A DNA stretch of 64,000 nucleotides from Hyphomicrobiales bacterium. GTDB taxonomy: Bacteria > Pseudomonadota > Alphaproteobacteria > Rhizobiales > Beijerinckiaceae. Position 1 is the first letter of the stretch. The number at the start of each line of letters is the position of its first letter. The DNA lies in contig UCBZ01000022.1 in the NCBI GenBank assembly GCA_900470775.1, positions 80,991 through 144,990 on the forward strand. Direction: 5' to 3'. Shown here piece by piece: positions 44,836-54,109 of this stretch. The notes under the pieces are model-generated. The model worked only from the letters and a program-made list of their open reading frames with translations, ran no database searches and was not told the DNA's origin. The translations under genes were made by a program, and so were the position numbers.

Positions 44836-46818
44836 TCAGGCCGCCGTCAGCATGACCTGCGGGACCTGCGGATAGTCGCGCCGGACGGCTGCGAAAGCGG
44901 TTTCGACATCGCCTGCGTTGGCCGCATCGCGGATCGCGGCGAAGATCTTGGTCTTGACGAAGAAGCGCCAATGCACGGGCAGGGCCGAGAGAAGTCCTGT
45001 CAGGTCGTCATAGTTCCGCGCATGCCAAACCTGCTCGAAGGCGTCGCGCTCAGGGCCGAAATGGAAATGCGTCGTGTGGGCGTTTGGGCGCAGCGTCGCC
45101 CGCAGTGCCGCTGTGGCGTCCAGATCGACCGCGCCTTCGACAATGACGACGCCGTAGCGGGTCTTTGCCATCTCCGCGCTGACATAGCCGCGCTCGACAT
45201 CGAGCAGCACGCGCTCCGGTTCGCGGTCGAGGGCCGAGCCGCGTCCGCCGCCGCCGGGCGAATGGATGTGGATGATGTCGCCGGGCTCGGCGATGGCGAT
45301 GTCGGTATTGCCCAGCACGCGCTCATTGGCGGCGCCGGGGTTGATGATGAAGTTCGAGGTCTCGGCTGAGAGCCCGCCGAGCGTGCCCCAGGGCCGAAAG
45401 ATCGAGCGGTCGCGGTTGCGCACCGTGATGCGCGAGTTGGGCGCGAAGACCTTGAACTCCATCACGGTCGCCAGCCCGCCGCGCCAGCGCCCGGGGCCGC
45501 CGGAATCCGGCAGCAGCCCGTAATGCACGAACTGGATCGGCACCTCGGTCTCGGTGATCTCGATCGGCGTGTTCTTGAGATAGGCAGCGTCCGCGCCCGA
45601 GCCGTTGGGGCCGTCGCGATGCGGCATGCCGCCGCCGCCGCCGACGACGGGGTTGATCGCCGCGATGACGCTGCGATGGGTGCGCTCGTCGGTCGTCATG
45701 ACGTTGACGATCGAGCTGGAGCCGGCGGGCGCGGCGGGCATGCGCTCGGGTATGGCGAGGCTGAAGGCGCCGAAGACCAGGCTGCGCAGCCGGGCGCAGG
45801 TGAGGCTGCGCATGCCGACCGCCGCCGGGAAGGAGGGGTTCAGCACCGTGCCTTCCGGAGCGATGCAGGTAAAGGGCCGGGTCAGGCCGGAGTTCAGCAT
45901 CAGCTGCGGGTTCAGCGTGTAGAGAACGTAGTAGACGCCGACGAGCAGCAGCGTGTGGCGCGGGTCGGAGCCGGTCGGGACGTTGAGCGAGGAGCCGAGC
46001 TGCGGGTCGGAGCCGGTGAAGTCGAGGATCGCCTCGTCGCCCTTGATGGTCAGCGTCAGCTTGAGCCGGCAGGGGTTGCCGTCAACGCCGTCCTCGTCGG
46101 CATAGTCGGCGAAGACATAGTCGCCATCGGGCATCGAGCGCAGGATCTCGCGGGCCTGATGCTCGGCATAATCCATCAGCCCGTCGAGCCCGTCCATGAA
46201 GCCCTTGGCGCCGAACTTCCTGACCATCGCCAGGATCTTGCGCTCACCGGTGTTGAGCGCGCCGGCGAGCGCCTTCAGGTCGCCCATGTTGAGGTGCGGC
46301 TTGCGGACGTTCATCGACATGATCGCCAGCACCTTCTCGTCGAAGACGCCGTCGCGCATCAGCGTCATCGGCGGGAAGCGGATGCCCTCCTGATGGATCT
46401 CGGTGAGCGAACGCGACAGGCTCGCGGGTACCGCGCCGCCCATGTCGGTGTTGTGGACATGACCGCCGACGAAGCAGACGATCTCGCCCTCGTGGAAGAT
46501 CGGCTTCCAGAGATGCGTGTCGGGCGCGTGGGTCGCGAGATAGCCGCTATAGGGATCATTGGTGAAGGCGATGTCGCCCGGCCGGTATTCGTCGACGAGG
46601 TCGATGGCGCGGTTGTAGTTCATGCCCGGATACCAGGTCGCGCCAAGATCCATCGGCACGGCGACGACGCGGCCGGTCTTGTCCATCACCATCACGGTGA
46701 AGTCCTCGGTTTCCTTGACGAAGGTCGAGTGCGCCGTGCGGTAGAGCGTGTAGGCCATGTTTTCGGCCGCGGCCCGGCAATGGTTCGCCAGAACCTGCAA
46801 AGTGACCTTGTCGACCAT
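44836..46818 (-). CDS. hyuB: Hydantoinase B / oxoprolinase family protein (second copy)
   Basis: 660 residues, about 100 longer than the first copy. It opens VDKVTLQVLANHCRAAAENM and contains AFTNDPYSGYLATHAPDTHL and GGHVHNTDMGG, the loops characteristic of HyuB. The glycine-rich HSPGGGGRGSALDREPERVL near residue 525 matches the end of the first copy, and about 120 further residues follow, unlike the shorter paralogue. The start lies 2 bp after the hyuA stop, so they form a heteromer. The substrate may be a cyclic imide or ketone and need not equal that of the first pair. Confidence 0.9.
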   Translation of the reverse strand: MVDKVTLQVLANHCRAAAENMAYTLYRTAHSTFVKETEDFTVMVMDKTGRVVAVPMDLGATWYPGMNYNRAIDLVDEYRPGDIAFTNDPYSGYLATHAPDTHLWKPIFHEGEIVCFVGGHVHNTDMGGAVPASLSRSLTEIHQEGIRFPPMTLMRDGVFDEKVLAIMSMNVRKPHLNMGDLKALAGALNTGERKILAMVRKFGAKGFMDGLDGLMDYAEHQAREILRSMPDGDYVFADYADEDGVDGNPCRLKLTLTIKGDEAILDFTGSDPQLGSSLNVPTGSDPRHTLLLVGVYYVLYTLNPQLMLNSGLTRPFTCIAPEGTVLNPSFPAAVGMRSLTCARLRSLVFGAFSLAIPERMPAAPAGSSSIVNVMTTDERTHRSVIAAINPVVGGGGGMPHRDGPNGSGADAAYLKNTPIEITETEVPIQFVHYGLLPDSGGPGRWRGGLATVMEFKVFAPNSRITVRNRDRSIFRPWGTLGGLSAETSNFIINPGAANERVLGNTDIAIAEPGDIIHIHSPGGGGRGSALDREPERVLLDVERGYVSAEMAKTRYGVVIVEGAVDLDATAALRATLRPNAHTTHFHFGPERDAFEQVWHARNYDDLTGLLSALPVHWRFFVKTKIFAAIRDAANAGDVETAFAAVRRDYPQVPQVMLTAA

Positions 46819-46820
46819 GG

Positions 46821-48872
46821 TCAGGCCTCCGGACGCAGAGAGAGGTGAAGGTTGAGCCAGGCGTCGACTTGCGCCTCGAAGCCCTCGGGGATGCAGACGG
46901 TCGTATCCTGCTGGGCGACGACGGCTGGGCCGGTGAAGCGGTGGCCGTTGCGCAGGGCGTCGCGGTGATAGAGCGCGACTTCGCGCTTCGCACCGTCGAG
47001 CCAGACATCGATCATGTGCTCCGGCGTGGCCGTGGCGGTCTGCGCCTCGGCTGCCGGCGCGAGGTTTGGGCGCGGGGTGGCGCCACTGACGACGAGGCGC
47101 AGGTTGACGATCTGAACCTCGGCCGCGATGTCGTTGAAGTCGTAGATTGCCAGATGCTGGCGATGGAACGCCTCGGTGATCGGGGCGAGGTCGCCATCCG
47201 CCAGCCAGCCTTCCGAGAGTGGCACTTCGATCTCGAAGGACTGGCCGTGATAGCGCATGTCGGCGGTCAGGATCTCGACCACGGGGCCGGCGAAGCGCTG
47301 GTCGTCGCGGATCCAGGCGAGCCCGTCCGTCTTCAGCCGGGCCAGCGCCTCGCGCAGGGTGGGCAGCGAATCCGGTACGGCGGCGGCAAAGACCGTCTGG
47401 ATGAAGTCGCCCTTCACATCCGCGATGAGGCCCCCAAGCGCGCTGACCACGCCGGGGCGGTGCGGCACCAGCACGCGGGGGATGCCGAGCTCGCGCGCCA
47501 GGAAGCAGCCGAGCATCGGCCCGGCGCCACCGAAGGGCATCAGGGTGAACTCGCGCAGATCGACGCCGTAGCGCGCCACGAGCTTGTTGACCTCGACGAA
47601 CATTTCCGAGACCGCGACCGCGATGATCGCCTCGGCGGTGGCCTGTGGCGCGAGGCCGAGCTTGCCGGCGAGTTCGCCGATCACCGCGTCGGCGCGGGCG
47701 CGGTCCATGCCGATCTGGTTGTAGGCCAGGGGGGTGTGGCCTAGGAAACCGCTGGCTGCCATCGCGTCGGTGACGGTCGCGCGGGTGCCGCCGCGCCCGT
47801 AGCAGGCCGGGCCGGGCGTCGAGCCGGCGCTTTCAGGGCCGACCTTGAGCACGCCGAAATCATCGGCCCAGGCGATCGAGCCGCCGCCGCTGCCGATCGA
47901 GGTCACGGAGACGCTGGGCAGGAAGAGCGGGAAGTCACCGACGACCTCGCCGGTGCCGAACTGCGGCTGGCCGTCGATGATCAAGGCGAGGTCGGCGCTG
48001 GTGCCGCCGATATCGAGCGTCAGCACATTGCGGACGCCCGCCTGCTCGGCGAGCCAGGCCGCGCCGATGACGCCCGAGGCCGTGCCCGAGAGCAGCATGT
48101 TGACGCAGGCGCGCTTGCCGGTCTGCGCGTTCATCACGCCGCCATTGGACTTGGTCAGCATCGGACCCGCCGGCACACCACGCGAGGCCAGCGCAGCCTC
48201 CAGTGCCGTCAGATAGCCGGCGACGCGCGGATGTACATAGCCGTTCAGGATGGCGGTGGTGGTGCGCTCATATTCGCGGATCACCGGCCAGACCTCGCTG
48301 GTGGTGAAGACGAAGAGTTCCGGCGCCAGCTCCGTGATCAGGGCACGGGCCTGCGCCTCATGGACGCCGTTTCGGTAGGCATGCAGGAAGGAGACGATGA
48401 CGCCGTCGACGCCCTTGGTGCGGATGGCCTCGACGATGCCTGCCAACGCGTCCGTGTCGAGCGGCTCGGCGATCTCGCCGCTGGCGAGCTGGCGCTGCCG
48501 GACGCCGTAGATCCTGTCGCGCGGGATGAGCTGCTCCGGCCTAGCGCAGAACAGCGAATACATCTCGGGCATGCGCAGCCGCGCCAGCTCGATGACGTCC
48601 TCGAAGCCGGCCGTGGTGATCAGGGCAAGCCGGCTGCCCTTGCGCTGGATGATGGTGTTGATGCCGACCGTGGTGCCGTGGACGAAGGAGGCGACCTCTT
48701 CCGGCGCGACGCCGTGGCGCTCGTGCAGGAGGCCAAGTCCGTCGAGCAGTTCCTTGCCGGGCTCGTCGGGCGTGGTCAGGACCTTGATGGTCTCGAAGCG
48801 ATTGGTCCCGGTCTCCAGCGCGCAGAAATCGATGAAGGTGCCGCCGATGTCGACGCCGATACGCCAGCTCAT
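46821..48872 (-). CDS. hyuA: Hydantoinase A / oxoprolinase family protein (second copy)
   Basis: 683-residue actin-fold ATPase subunit. The phosphate loop WRIGVDIGGTFIDFCAL is at about residues 3-19 and LTLDIGGTSADLALI and GSGGGSIAW are the other nucleotide contacts. It is paralogous to the protein at 9693-11762 but belongs to another branch (FIDFCALE in place of FTDLQIL). It is 90 bp after a co-directional lysR gene; an ATAAG-N5-CTTAT operator lies in that gap. It works with the HyuB protein encoded immediately downstream. Confidence 0.9.
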   Translation of the reverse strand: MSWRIGVDIGGTFIDFCALETGTNRFETIKVLTTPDEPGKELLDGLGLLHERHGVAPEEVASFVHGTTVGINTIIQRKGSRLALITTAGFEDVIELARLRMPEMYSLFCARPEQLIPRDRIYGVRQRQLASGEIAEPLDTDALAGIVEAIRTKGVDGVIVSFLHAYRNGVHEAQARALITELAPELFVFTTSEVWPVIREYERTTTAILNGYVHPRVAGYLTALEAALASRGVPAGPMLTKSNGGVMNAQTGKRACVNMLLSGTASGVIGAAWLAEQAGVRNVLTLDIGGTSADLALIIDGQPQFGTGEVVGDFPLFLPSVSVTSIGSGGGSIAWADDFGVLKVGPESAGSTPGPACYGRGGTRATVTDAMAASGFLGHTPLAYNQIGMDRARADAVIGELAGKLGLAPQATAEAIIAVAVSEMFVEVNKLVARYGVDLREFTLMPFGGAGPMLGCFLARELGIPRVLVPHRPGVVSALGGLIADVKGDFIQTVFAAAVPDSLPTLREALARLKTDGLAWIRDDQRFAGPVVEILTADMRYHGQSFEIEVPLSEGWLADGDLAPITEAFHRQHLAIYDFNDIAAEVQIVNLRLVVSGATPRPNLAPAAEAQTATATPEHMIDVWLDGAKREVALYHRDALRNGHRFTGPAVVAQQDTTVCIPEGFEAQVDAWLNLHLSLRPEA

Positions 48873-48950
48873 GATCCGCCTGTGTGCGAGAGGTCGGCGC
48901 AGTGTCGGGGCTGCGAAGGGCTGGCGTCAAAGAGTAAGGCTCCCTGATCG

Positions 48951-48967
48951 CATAAGTCTGCCTTATG
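48951..48967. promoter_or_regulatory. LysR-type operator upstream of the second hyuAB pair
   Basis: CATAAG and CTTATG flank the 5-nt spacer TCTGC, with T-N11-A spacing. It is about 80 bp upstream of hyuA and overlaps the stop codon of lysR. The arms are nearly identical to those of the operator at 32728-32746. Confidence 0.6.
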
Positions 48968-49874
48968 GATGTCGGGGCGCTGACTGGTCGAGGCCGAGTT
49001 GTCGGCACGCGGTGCGCAGATGGGTGCGTAGCAGGTCGTGGCTGCGCGACAGCGGACGGCGCGCGCTGGTCAGCAGGCAGAGCGGCAGCGAGACCTCGGG
49101 CAGGAAAGGCCGCGTCACCAGCCCGGGAAAGCTGTGCCAGGGCAGGAGGCCATCAACCACCGCGAGTCCGAGCCCCTGCTGGACGAAGGCGAGCGCGATG
49201 ATAGAGACGTCGATTTCCATCTCCGGCTGGAAGGCGATGCCCTCGCGTGCCAGCGCATCGCGCAGCAACTGGCCGGGCAGGGAGGCGGCTCGATAGGAGA
49301 TCAGCGTCTCACCCTCGAGGTCGGAGGCGCCGACCGTATCCTGGCCCGCGAGGCGATGACCGGATGGCAGCACGCAGACGATGCGGGTGCGGCCGATGAT
49401 CTCCGCGTCGATCCCCGCAATGGCCTGATCGGTCATGGCGATGCCGAGACCGGCCTGGCCGTCGTCGAGCATACTCATGACGATCTCGGCCGGCACGACA
49501 TGGGACAGGATGCGCATGTCGGGATGGGCGGCGCGGAAGTGGCGCAGCGCCTCCGGCACCAGCGACAGCGAGGGCGGCGCCGAGGCGGCGAGGCGCACGA
49601 TCCCGGCCTTGCCGTGACGGAGATCGCCGGCCCGGCGCCGCAATGCTTCGAGATCGCCGAACAGGCGCTCGACCTCGGGGTAAAGGTCCTCGGCCTCGGG
49701 CGTCGGGATCAGCCTGCCCTTGACCCGCAGGAACAGCTTGAAGCCGAGCTCGTCCTCGGTGTGCAGCAGGATCTGGCTCAACGCCGGCTGGGACACGTTG
49801 AGCGCCTCGGCGGCGCTGGTCAGCGTGCCCAGGCGCATCACCATCCTGAAGACTTCGATCTGCCTTGCGCGCAT
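48963..49874 (-). CDS. LysR-family regulator of the second hyuAB pair
   Basis: 303 residues from ATG 49874. The opening MRARQIEVFRMVMRLGTLTS leads to the helix-turn-helix (AAEALNVSQPALSQILLHTE). The effector domain starts near residue 90 (VRLAASAPPSLSLVPEALRH). It is co-directional with hyuA and hyuB and probably regulates them through the operator that overlaps its own stop. The longer frame to 49985 lacks family pattern. Its upstream side faces the control region of the second peptide-type importer. Confidence 0.88.
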   Translation of the reverse strand: MRARQIEVFRMVMRLGTLTSAAEALNVSQPALSQILLHTEDELGFKLFLRVKGRLIPTPEAEDLYPEVERLFGDLEALRRRAGDLRHGKAGIVRLAASAPPSLSLVPEALRHFRAAHPDMRILSHVVPAEIVMSMLDDGQAGLGIAMTDQAIAGIDAEIIGRTRIVCVLPSGHRLAGQDTVGASDLEGETLISYRAASLPGQLLRDALAREGIAFQPEMEIDVSIIALAFVQQGLGLAVVDGLLPWHSFPGLVTRPFLPEVSLPLCLLTSARRPLSRSHDLLRTHLRTACRQLGLDQSAPRHP

Positions 49875-50042
49875 TGCTTGTCCGTGCCGGCTTGGCCGCT
49901 TCCATCTGTGCCAATCGACACAGCGGCTTGATTCGTCGCGATGCAAGGGGCGAGCCTCGCGGCGTGGATCCTGGCCCCGGGGCACGGCTGCGCCTTTGCG
50001 AGGCGGCCACCTGCGTTATGATCATTTATTAGTCAATAATGC

Positions 50043-50067
50043 ACGCATGCATACATCTTGCATGCGT
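50043..50067. promoter_or_regulatory. Perfect 9-bp inverted repeat, candidate GntR operator
   Basis: ACGCATGCA and TGCATGCGT flank the 7-nt spacer TACATCT. The left side contains ATGCATACA, which recurs at the allophanate-hydrolase control region (59786-59794). It lies 58 bp upstream of the -24 element at 50125, a normal distance for a regulator of this promoter. The nearby GntR protein (56484) is the best candidate to bind it. Confidence 0.55.
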
Positions 50068-50124
50068 ATTGGTCATCCGCCCGTCTAGGTGCGTCGAAAA
50101 TGCCAGCAGAACAAAGCCATAGAG

Positions 50125-50141
50125 TTGGCACACTCCCTGCT
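50125..50141 (+). promoter_or_regulatory. Sigma-54 (-24/-12) promoter of the second peptide-type importer
   Basis: TTGGCACACTCCCTGCT matches the RpoN consensus TTGGCAC-N5-TTGCW with one mismatch (CTGC for TTGC), and GG and GC are exactly 10 bp apart. It points toward the importer at 50366-55959. Sigma-54 promoters of importers usually signal nitrogen limitation, which suits the downstream amide and ureide hydrolases. Confidence 0.65.
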
Positions 50142-50365
50142 AGCGAAGAGCGGTCACGCCATGGTGCCGCCGGGGGATGCGATGCATCGCTGCAAGGGTT
50201 TCAAGCTGCCTTCCCTCGCCTATGCGGCGCCGAATACTCGCTTGCCGAGCAGCCTATCGACGACCTGCGGCACGCCGCATGCATGAAGGCCGGACCGATC
50301 CCGCCCGCCTGCCGGGTCAGCCGGCGCCAGCCTCACTCTTCAGCCCTGCACATAAGGACACTTCG

Positions 50366-51952
50366 ATGATCACGCGCCGCACCGCCATCGCCGCCGGCCT
50401 CGCCGCTCCCTTCGTGGCGAAGGGCAGCGCGCAGGCGCAGGCGCCGAGCCGCAACGAGACGCTGCTGCTCGTGCAGGAATACGGCCCCAACAGCCTCGAC
50501 ATGCAGGGCATCGGCTCGTCGCAGCCGGTCAATGGCGTCGCGCTGAACTGCTATGACCGGCTGCTGCGCTTCAAGCCGGTGCCGATCCCCGGAGGCGGCG
50601 GCAACATGGTCTCGATGGGCGAGCTCGAAGGCGAGTTGGCCGAGAGCTGGCAGGTTGCCTCCGACGGCATGAGCGTCACCTTCAAGCTGCGCGACGCAAC
50701 CTTCCATTCCGGCCGCAAGGTCACCGCGACGGACGTGAAATGGTCGCTCGACCGGGCCTGCACGATCGGCGGCTTCGCCACGACGCAGATGAATGCCGGC
50801 TCGCTGGAGAAGCCGGAGCAGTTCGTCGTCGTCGACGAGAAGACCTTCCGGATCGACTTCCTGCGCAAGGACAAGATGACGCTGCCGAACCTGGCCGTCA
50901 CCATCCCCTTCATCTTCGACTCCGAACTCGCCATCAAGAATGGCGGCGGCGATCCGCATGCCAAGGAATGGCTGAAGAACAACATCGCTGGCTCGGGCGC
51001 CTACAAGGTCGAAAGCTGGAAGCCCGGCGTCGAGACGATCTATGTCCGCAATGACGACTGGAAATGCGGAAAGCTGCCGCAGCTTCGCCGCATCATCGCG
51101 CGTGACATCGCCTCGCCCTCGACCCGCCGGGCGCTGATGGAGCGCGGTGACGCCGATGTGTCGTACGGGCTGCCGCCAAAGGACTTCAAGGACCTGCTCG
51201 ATGCCGGCAAGGTCAATGTCGTCGGTGTGCCGATCCCCAACGGGGTCTGGGGTTGCTATCTCAACACCCAGGTCGGCCCGTTCAAGGATGTCCGCCTGCG
51301 CCAGGCCGTGGCCTGGGTGATGCCCTATGACAAGATCCTGCAGGCCTCGCTGTTCGGCCGCGGCGTGTCCATGGCCGGCGGCACGACGCCCAAGGTCGCC
51401 TGGCCGCAGCCCTTCCCCTACACGCCCGATGTCGCCAAGGCCAAGGCGCTTGTCGACGCGGCCGGTGGCCCGTTCTCGACGACGCTCTACTTTGATGCCG
51501 GCAACGCGACCGTCGCCGAGCCGATGGCGGTGCTGATGAAGGAAGCGCTGGCGACGATCGGCATCACCGTCGAGATCAACAAGGTGCCGGGCGCCAACTT
51601 CCGCACCGAGATCGCCAAGAAGACCAATCCGATGGTGCTCAACCGCTTCGCCGGCTGGCTCGACTACCCGGATTACTACCTGTTCTGGACGATGCACGGC
51701 AACAACTCGATCTTCAACATCGCCGCCTACCAGAACCCGGCGCTGGACAAGCTGGTTGATGCCGCCCGCTTCGCGCCCGACAAGGCGGCCTACGACGCCA
51801 ATGTCGTCGACTTCATCAAGCTGGTGAACAACGAAGTGCCGATGGTGCCGATCAACCAGCCGACCCATGACGTCGCCCTGCAGAAGTCGATCGGCGGCTA
51901 CCAGTTCCAGCCCTGCCGCGAGCCGGACTTCCGCTACCTGACGAAGGCGTGA
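50366..51952 (+). CDS. Peptide-type ABC transporter substrate-binding protein (family 5), importer 2
   Basis: 528-residue periplasmic receptor. Twin-Arg-containing leader MITRRTAIAAGLAAPFVAKG with cleavage after AQA near residue 26. The family pattern FKLRDATFHSGRKVTATDVK is at about residues 105-125, and VDAAGGPFSTTLYFDAGNAT in lobe II is family-like. AAGGA lies 7-8 nt before ATG 50366; the frame back to 50177 lies in the leader. It is followed by permeases, a fused ATPase and amide-processing genes, so the ligand may be a ureide or amide compound; this is inferred from context only. Confidence 0.9.
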   Translation: MITRRTAIAAGLAAPFVAKGSAQAQAPSRNETLLLVQEYGPNSLDMQGIGSSQPVNGVALNCYDRLLRFKPVPIPGGGGNMVSMGELEGELAESWQVASDGMSVTFKLRDATFHSGRKVTATDVKWSLDRACTIGGFATTQMNAGSLEKPEQFVVVDEKTFRIDFLRKDKMTLPNLAVTIPFIFDSELAIKNGGGDPHAKEWLKNNIAGSGAYKVESWKPGVETIYVRNDDWKCGKLPQLRRIIARDIASPSTRRALMERGDADVSYGLPPKDFKDLLDAGKVNVVGVPIPNGVWGCYLNTQVGPFKDVRLRQAVAWVMPYDKILQASLFGRGVSMAGGTTPKVAWPQPFPYTPDVAKAKALVDAAGGPFSTTLYFDAGNATVAEPMAVLMKEALATIGITVEINKVPGANFRTEIAKKTNPMVLNRFAGWLDYPDYYLFWTMHGNNSIFNIAAYQNPALDKLVDAARFAPDKAAYDANVVDFIKLVNNEVPMVPINQPTHDVALQKSIGGYQFQPCREPDFRYLTKA

Positions 51953-51981
51953 GCCTCATTGTCTGACCCCGGAGACACCCC

Positions 51982-52083
51982 GTCATCCTGGACAAGCCGC
52001 GTAGCGGCGCAGATCCGGGATCCATCGAAGGGCACCGTCCTACGATGGATCCCGGCACTCCGCTTCGCTCCGGCCAGGATGAC
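51982..52083. repeat. Intergenic palindrome, family A, copy 2
   Basis: A 102-bp element between the binding-protein and permease genes of importer 2. Outer arms GTCATCCTGG and CCAGGATGAC, inner arms GATCCGGGATCCATCG and the inverted CGATGGATCCCGG. It is predicted to fold in the mRNA and may stabilise the upstream binding-protein message relative to the permeases, as such repeats do in other operons. Confidence 0.85.
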
Positions 52084-52142
52084 GGTGTGGTTCCGAGGCT
52101 CTCACCTTCCGGTCATGCGTTCCAGGACATGAGGACGACGCC

Positions 52143-53156
52143 ATGCTGAAGATGATCGGCCAGCGGCTGATGACGACGATCCCCTCGGTGATCGGCGTCA
52201 TCATCGTCACCTTCCTGCTGACGCGGGTGCTGCCGGGCGATACGGCGGCTTACTTCGCCGGGCCTGCGGCCTCACCCCAGGCGATCATCGAGATCCGCAG
52301 CAAGCTTGGCCTCGACCAGCCGCTGCCGGTGCAATTCGTTTCCTATGTCACAGCGCTGGTGAAGGGCGATCTCGGCCAGTCGCTGACGACCGGCCAGCCG
52401 GTGACGAAAGACCTCGCGGCGCGGCTGCCGGCCTCGGCCGAACTGACGCTGGCCGGACTGATCCTCGCCATGGCGGTGGCGCTGCCGCTCGGCGTGCTGG
52501 CCGCCGTCAGGCAGGGCTCCTGGATCGACCATCTCTGCCGCGTGGTGGCGACGGCCGGCGTCTCGCTGCCGGTTTTCTTCACCGGGCTGCTGCTGGTCTA
52601 TGTCTTCTATTTCATCCTGGGCTGGTCGCCGGCGCCGCTCGGGCGGCTCGACGTCTTTGCCTCGGAGCCGGCGCGCATCACCGGGCTCTATCTGGTCGAT
52701 TCCCTGCTGGCCGGCGATGTCACGACGTTTCGCGCGGCCTTCGCGCAACTGATCCTGCCGGCGCTGACGCTGGCGATCTTCTCTCTGGCGCCGATCACGC
52801 GCATGACGCGGGCCTCGATGCTGGCGGTGCTCGGCGCCGACTTCGTGCGGACCGCGCGGGCGAGCGGGCTGTCGAACCGCAAGGTCATCGGCACCTATGC
52901 CTTCCGCAATGCGATGCTTCCCGTGGTGACCACGCTCGGCATGGTGTTCTCCTTCCTGCTCGGCGCCAATGTGCTGGTCGAGAAGGTCTTTGCCTGGCCC
53001 GGCGTCGGCTCCTATGCGGTCGAGGCGCTGATCGCCTCCGACTACGCGCCGATCCAAGGCTTCGTGCTGACTATGGCGGTCATGTATGTCGCGCTGAACC
53101 TCATGATCGACGTGCTCTACGGCGTCATCGATCCCCGCGTCAGGCTGGAGGGCTGA
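52143..53156 (+). CDS. Peptide-type ABC permease (DppB type), importer 2
   Basis: 337-residue inner-membrane permease. The start segment MLKMIGQRLMTTIPSVIGVI begins the first helix. The conserved DppB loop LGLDQPLPVQFVSYVTALVKGD and the EAA loop ARASGLSNRKVIGTYAFRNA (about residues 239-258) are visible, as is VFAWPGVGSYAVEALIASDY near the end. AGGACG precedes ATG 52143. It is 4 bp from the next permease start. Confidence 0.92.
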   Translation: MLKMIGQRLMTTIPSVIGVIIVTFLLTRVLPGDTAAYFAGPAASPQAIIEIRSKLGLDQPLPVQFVSYVTALVKGDLGQSLTTGQPVTKDLAARLPASAELTLAGLILAMAVALPLGVLAAVRQGSWIDHLCRVVATAGVSLPVFFTGLLLVYVFYFILGWSPAPLGRLDVFASEPARITGLYLVDSLLAGDVTTFRAAFAQLILPALTLAIFSLAPITRMTRASMLAVLGADFVRTARASGLSNRKVIGTYAFRNAMLPVVTTLGMVFSFLLGANVLVEKVFAWPGVGSYAVEALIASDYAPIQGFVLTMAVMYVALNLMIDVLYGVIDPRVRLEG

Positions 53157-53160
53157 GGCC

Positions 53161-54102
53161 GTGAACGACATGAGCCAGGTCCTCAAGACAGAGTCCGAAT
53201 CGATCTCGGCCGCAGTGCCTGCCGAGCCCGCGCCGCTGCGCTTTGATGCGCCGCCCTCGACCAGCCTGTGGGCACATGCCCGCCACATCGTTGCCGAAAA
53301 TCCGGTGACCGGGCTGGCCTTCGGGCTGTTCGCACTGATCCTGCTGGCGGCCGTGCTCGGCCCGTCGCTGGTGCCCTACGACCCGCTGGCGAGCAATACG
53401 AGTTCCGCGCTGCAGGGCCCGAGTGCGGCTCACTGGTTCGGCACGGACCAGCTCGGGCGCGACATCTTCAGCCGCGTCATCGTGGCAACGCGGCTCGATT
53501 TCGCCATCGCGGTGTTCTCGGTCGCGCTGGTCTTCGCGATGGGCGGGCTGGCGGGCGTGATGGCCGGCTTCTATGGCGGCTGGGTCGACAAGGTCGTCGG
53601 ACGCATCGCCGACACGATCATGGCTTTTCCGCTCTTCGTGCTGGCGATGGGCATCGTGGCGGCGCTCGGCAACAGCGTCACCAACATCGTCATCGCGACC
53701 GCGATCATCAATTTCCCGCTCTATGCGCGCGTCGCGCGTGCCGAGGCGAATGTGCGGCGCGATGCCGGATTCGTGCAGGCGGCGAGGCTTTCTGGCAATT
53801 CCGACTGGCGGCTGCTGCTGACGCAGATCGTGCCCAACATCATGCCGATCATGGCGGTGCAGATGTCGCTGACCATGGGCTACGCCATCCTGAATGCGGC
53901 GGGCCTCTCCTTCATCGGACTCGGCGTGCGCCCGCCGACGCCGGAATGGGGCATCATGGTCGCGGAGGGGGCGAGCTTCATCGTCTCGGGCGAATGGTGG
54001 ATCGCCTTCTTCCCGGGGCTCGCGCTGATGACCGCCGTGTTCTGCTTCAACCTGCTCGGCGACGGCGTGCGCGACCTCGTCGATCCGCAGCGGAGGAATT
54101 GA
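53161..54102 (+). CDS. Peptide-type ABC permease (DppC type), importer 2
   Basis: 313-residue inner-membrane permease from a GTG start (53161). A long N-terminal cytoplasmic segment precedes the first helix near residues 51-75. Then come WFGTDQLGRDIFSRVIVATR, the EAA loop VQAARLSGNSDWRLLLTQIV (about residues 205-225) and GLGVRPPTPEWGIMVAEGAS, all DppC features. It pairs with the DppB-type permease upstream. A large palindromic repeat separates it from the ATPase gene. Confidence 0.92.
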   Translation: MNDMSQVLKTESESISAAVPAEPAPLRFDAPPSTSLWAHARHIVAENPVTGLAFGLFALILLAAVLGPSLVPYDPLASNTSSALQGPSAAHWFGTDQLGRDIFSRVIVATRLDFAIAVFSVALVFAMGGLAGVMAGFYGGWVDKVVGRIADTIMAFPLFVLAMGIVAALGNSVTNIVIATAIINFPLYARVARAEANVRRDAGFVQAARLSGNSDWRLLLTQIVPNIMPIMAVQMSLTMGYAILNAAGLSFIGLGVRPPTPEWGIMVAEGASFIVSGEWWIAFFPGLALMTAVFCFNLLGDGVRDLVDPQRRN

Positions 54103-54109
54103 GATGGCA

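Larger units (their letters stand above)
49875..50365. other. Control region between lysR and the second peptide-type importer
   Basis: About 490 bp without a convincing gene; two short open frames at 50058-50369 and 50089-50286 have no family pattern. A markedly A+T-rich stretch at about 50016-50072 carries the inverted repeat described separately, and a sigma-54-type promoter lies at 50125-50141. The long leader of about 210 bp between that promoter and the start at 50366 could hold untranslated regulatory RNA, but I see no defined structure in it. Confidence 0.6.

Noticed and set aside
46821..48872. Second hyuA read as a simple copy of the first
   Set aside because: Phosphate-loop surroundings and the lengths of the partner HyuB proteins differ, so the pairs belong to different branches and are not a recent duplication.
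50043..50067. Inverted repeat considered as an NtrC site
   Set aside because: Only a single TGCAC-like half is present; the arms fit the ATGCATACA pattern better.
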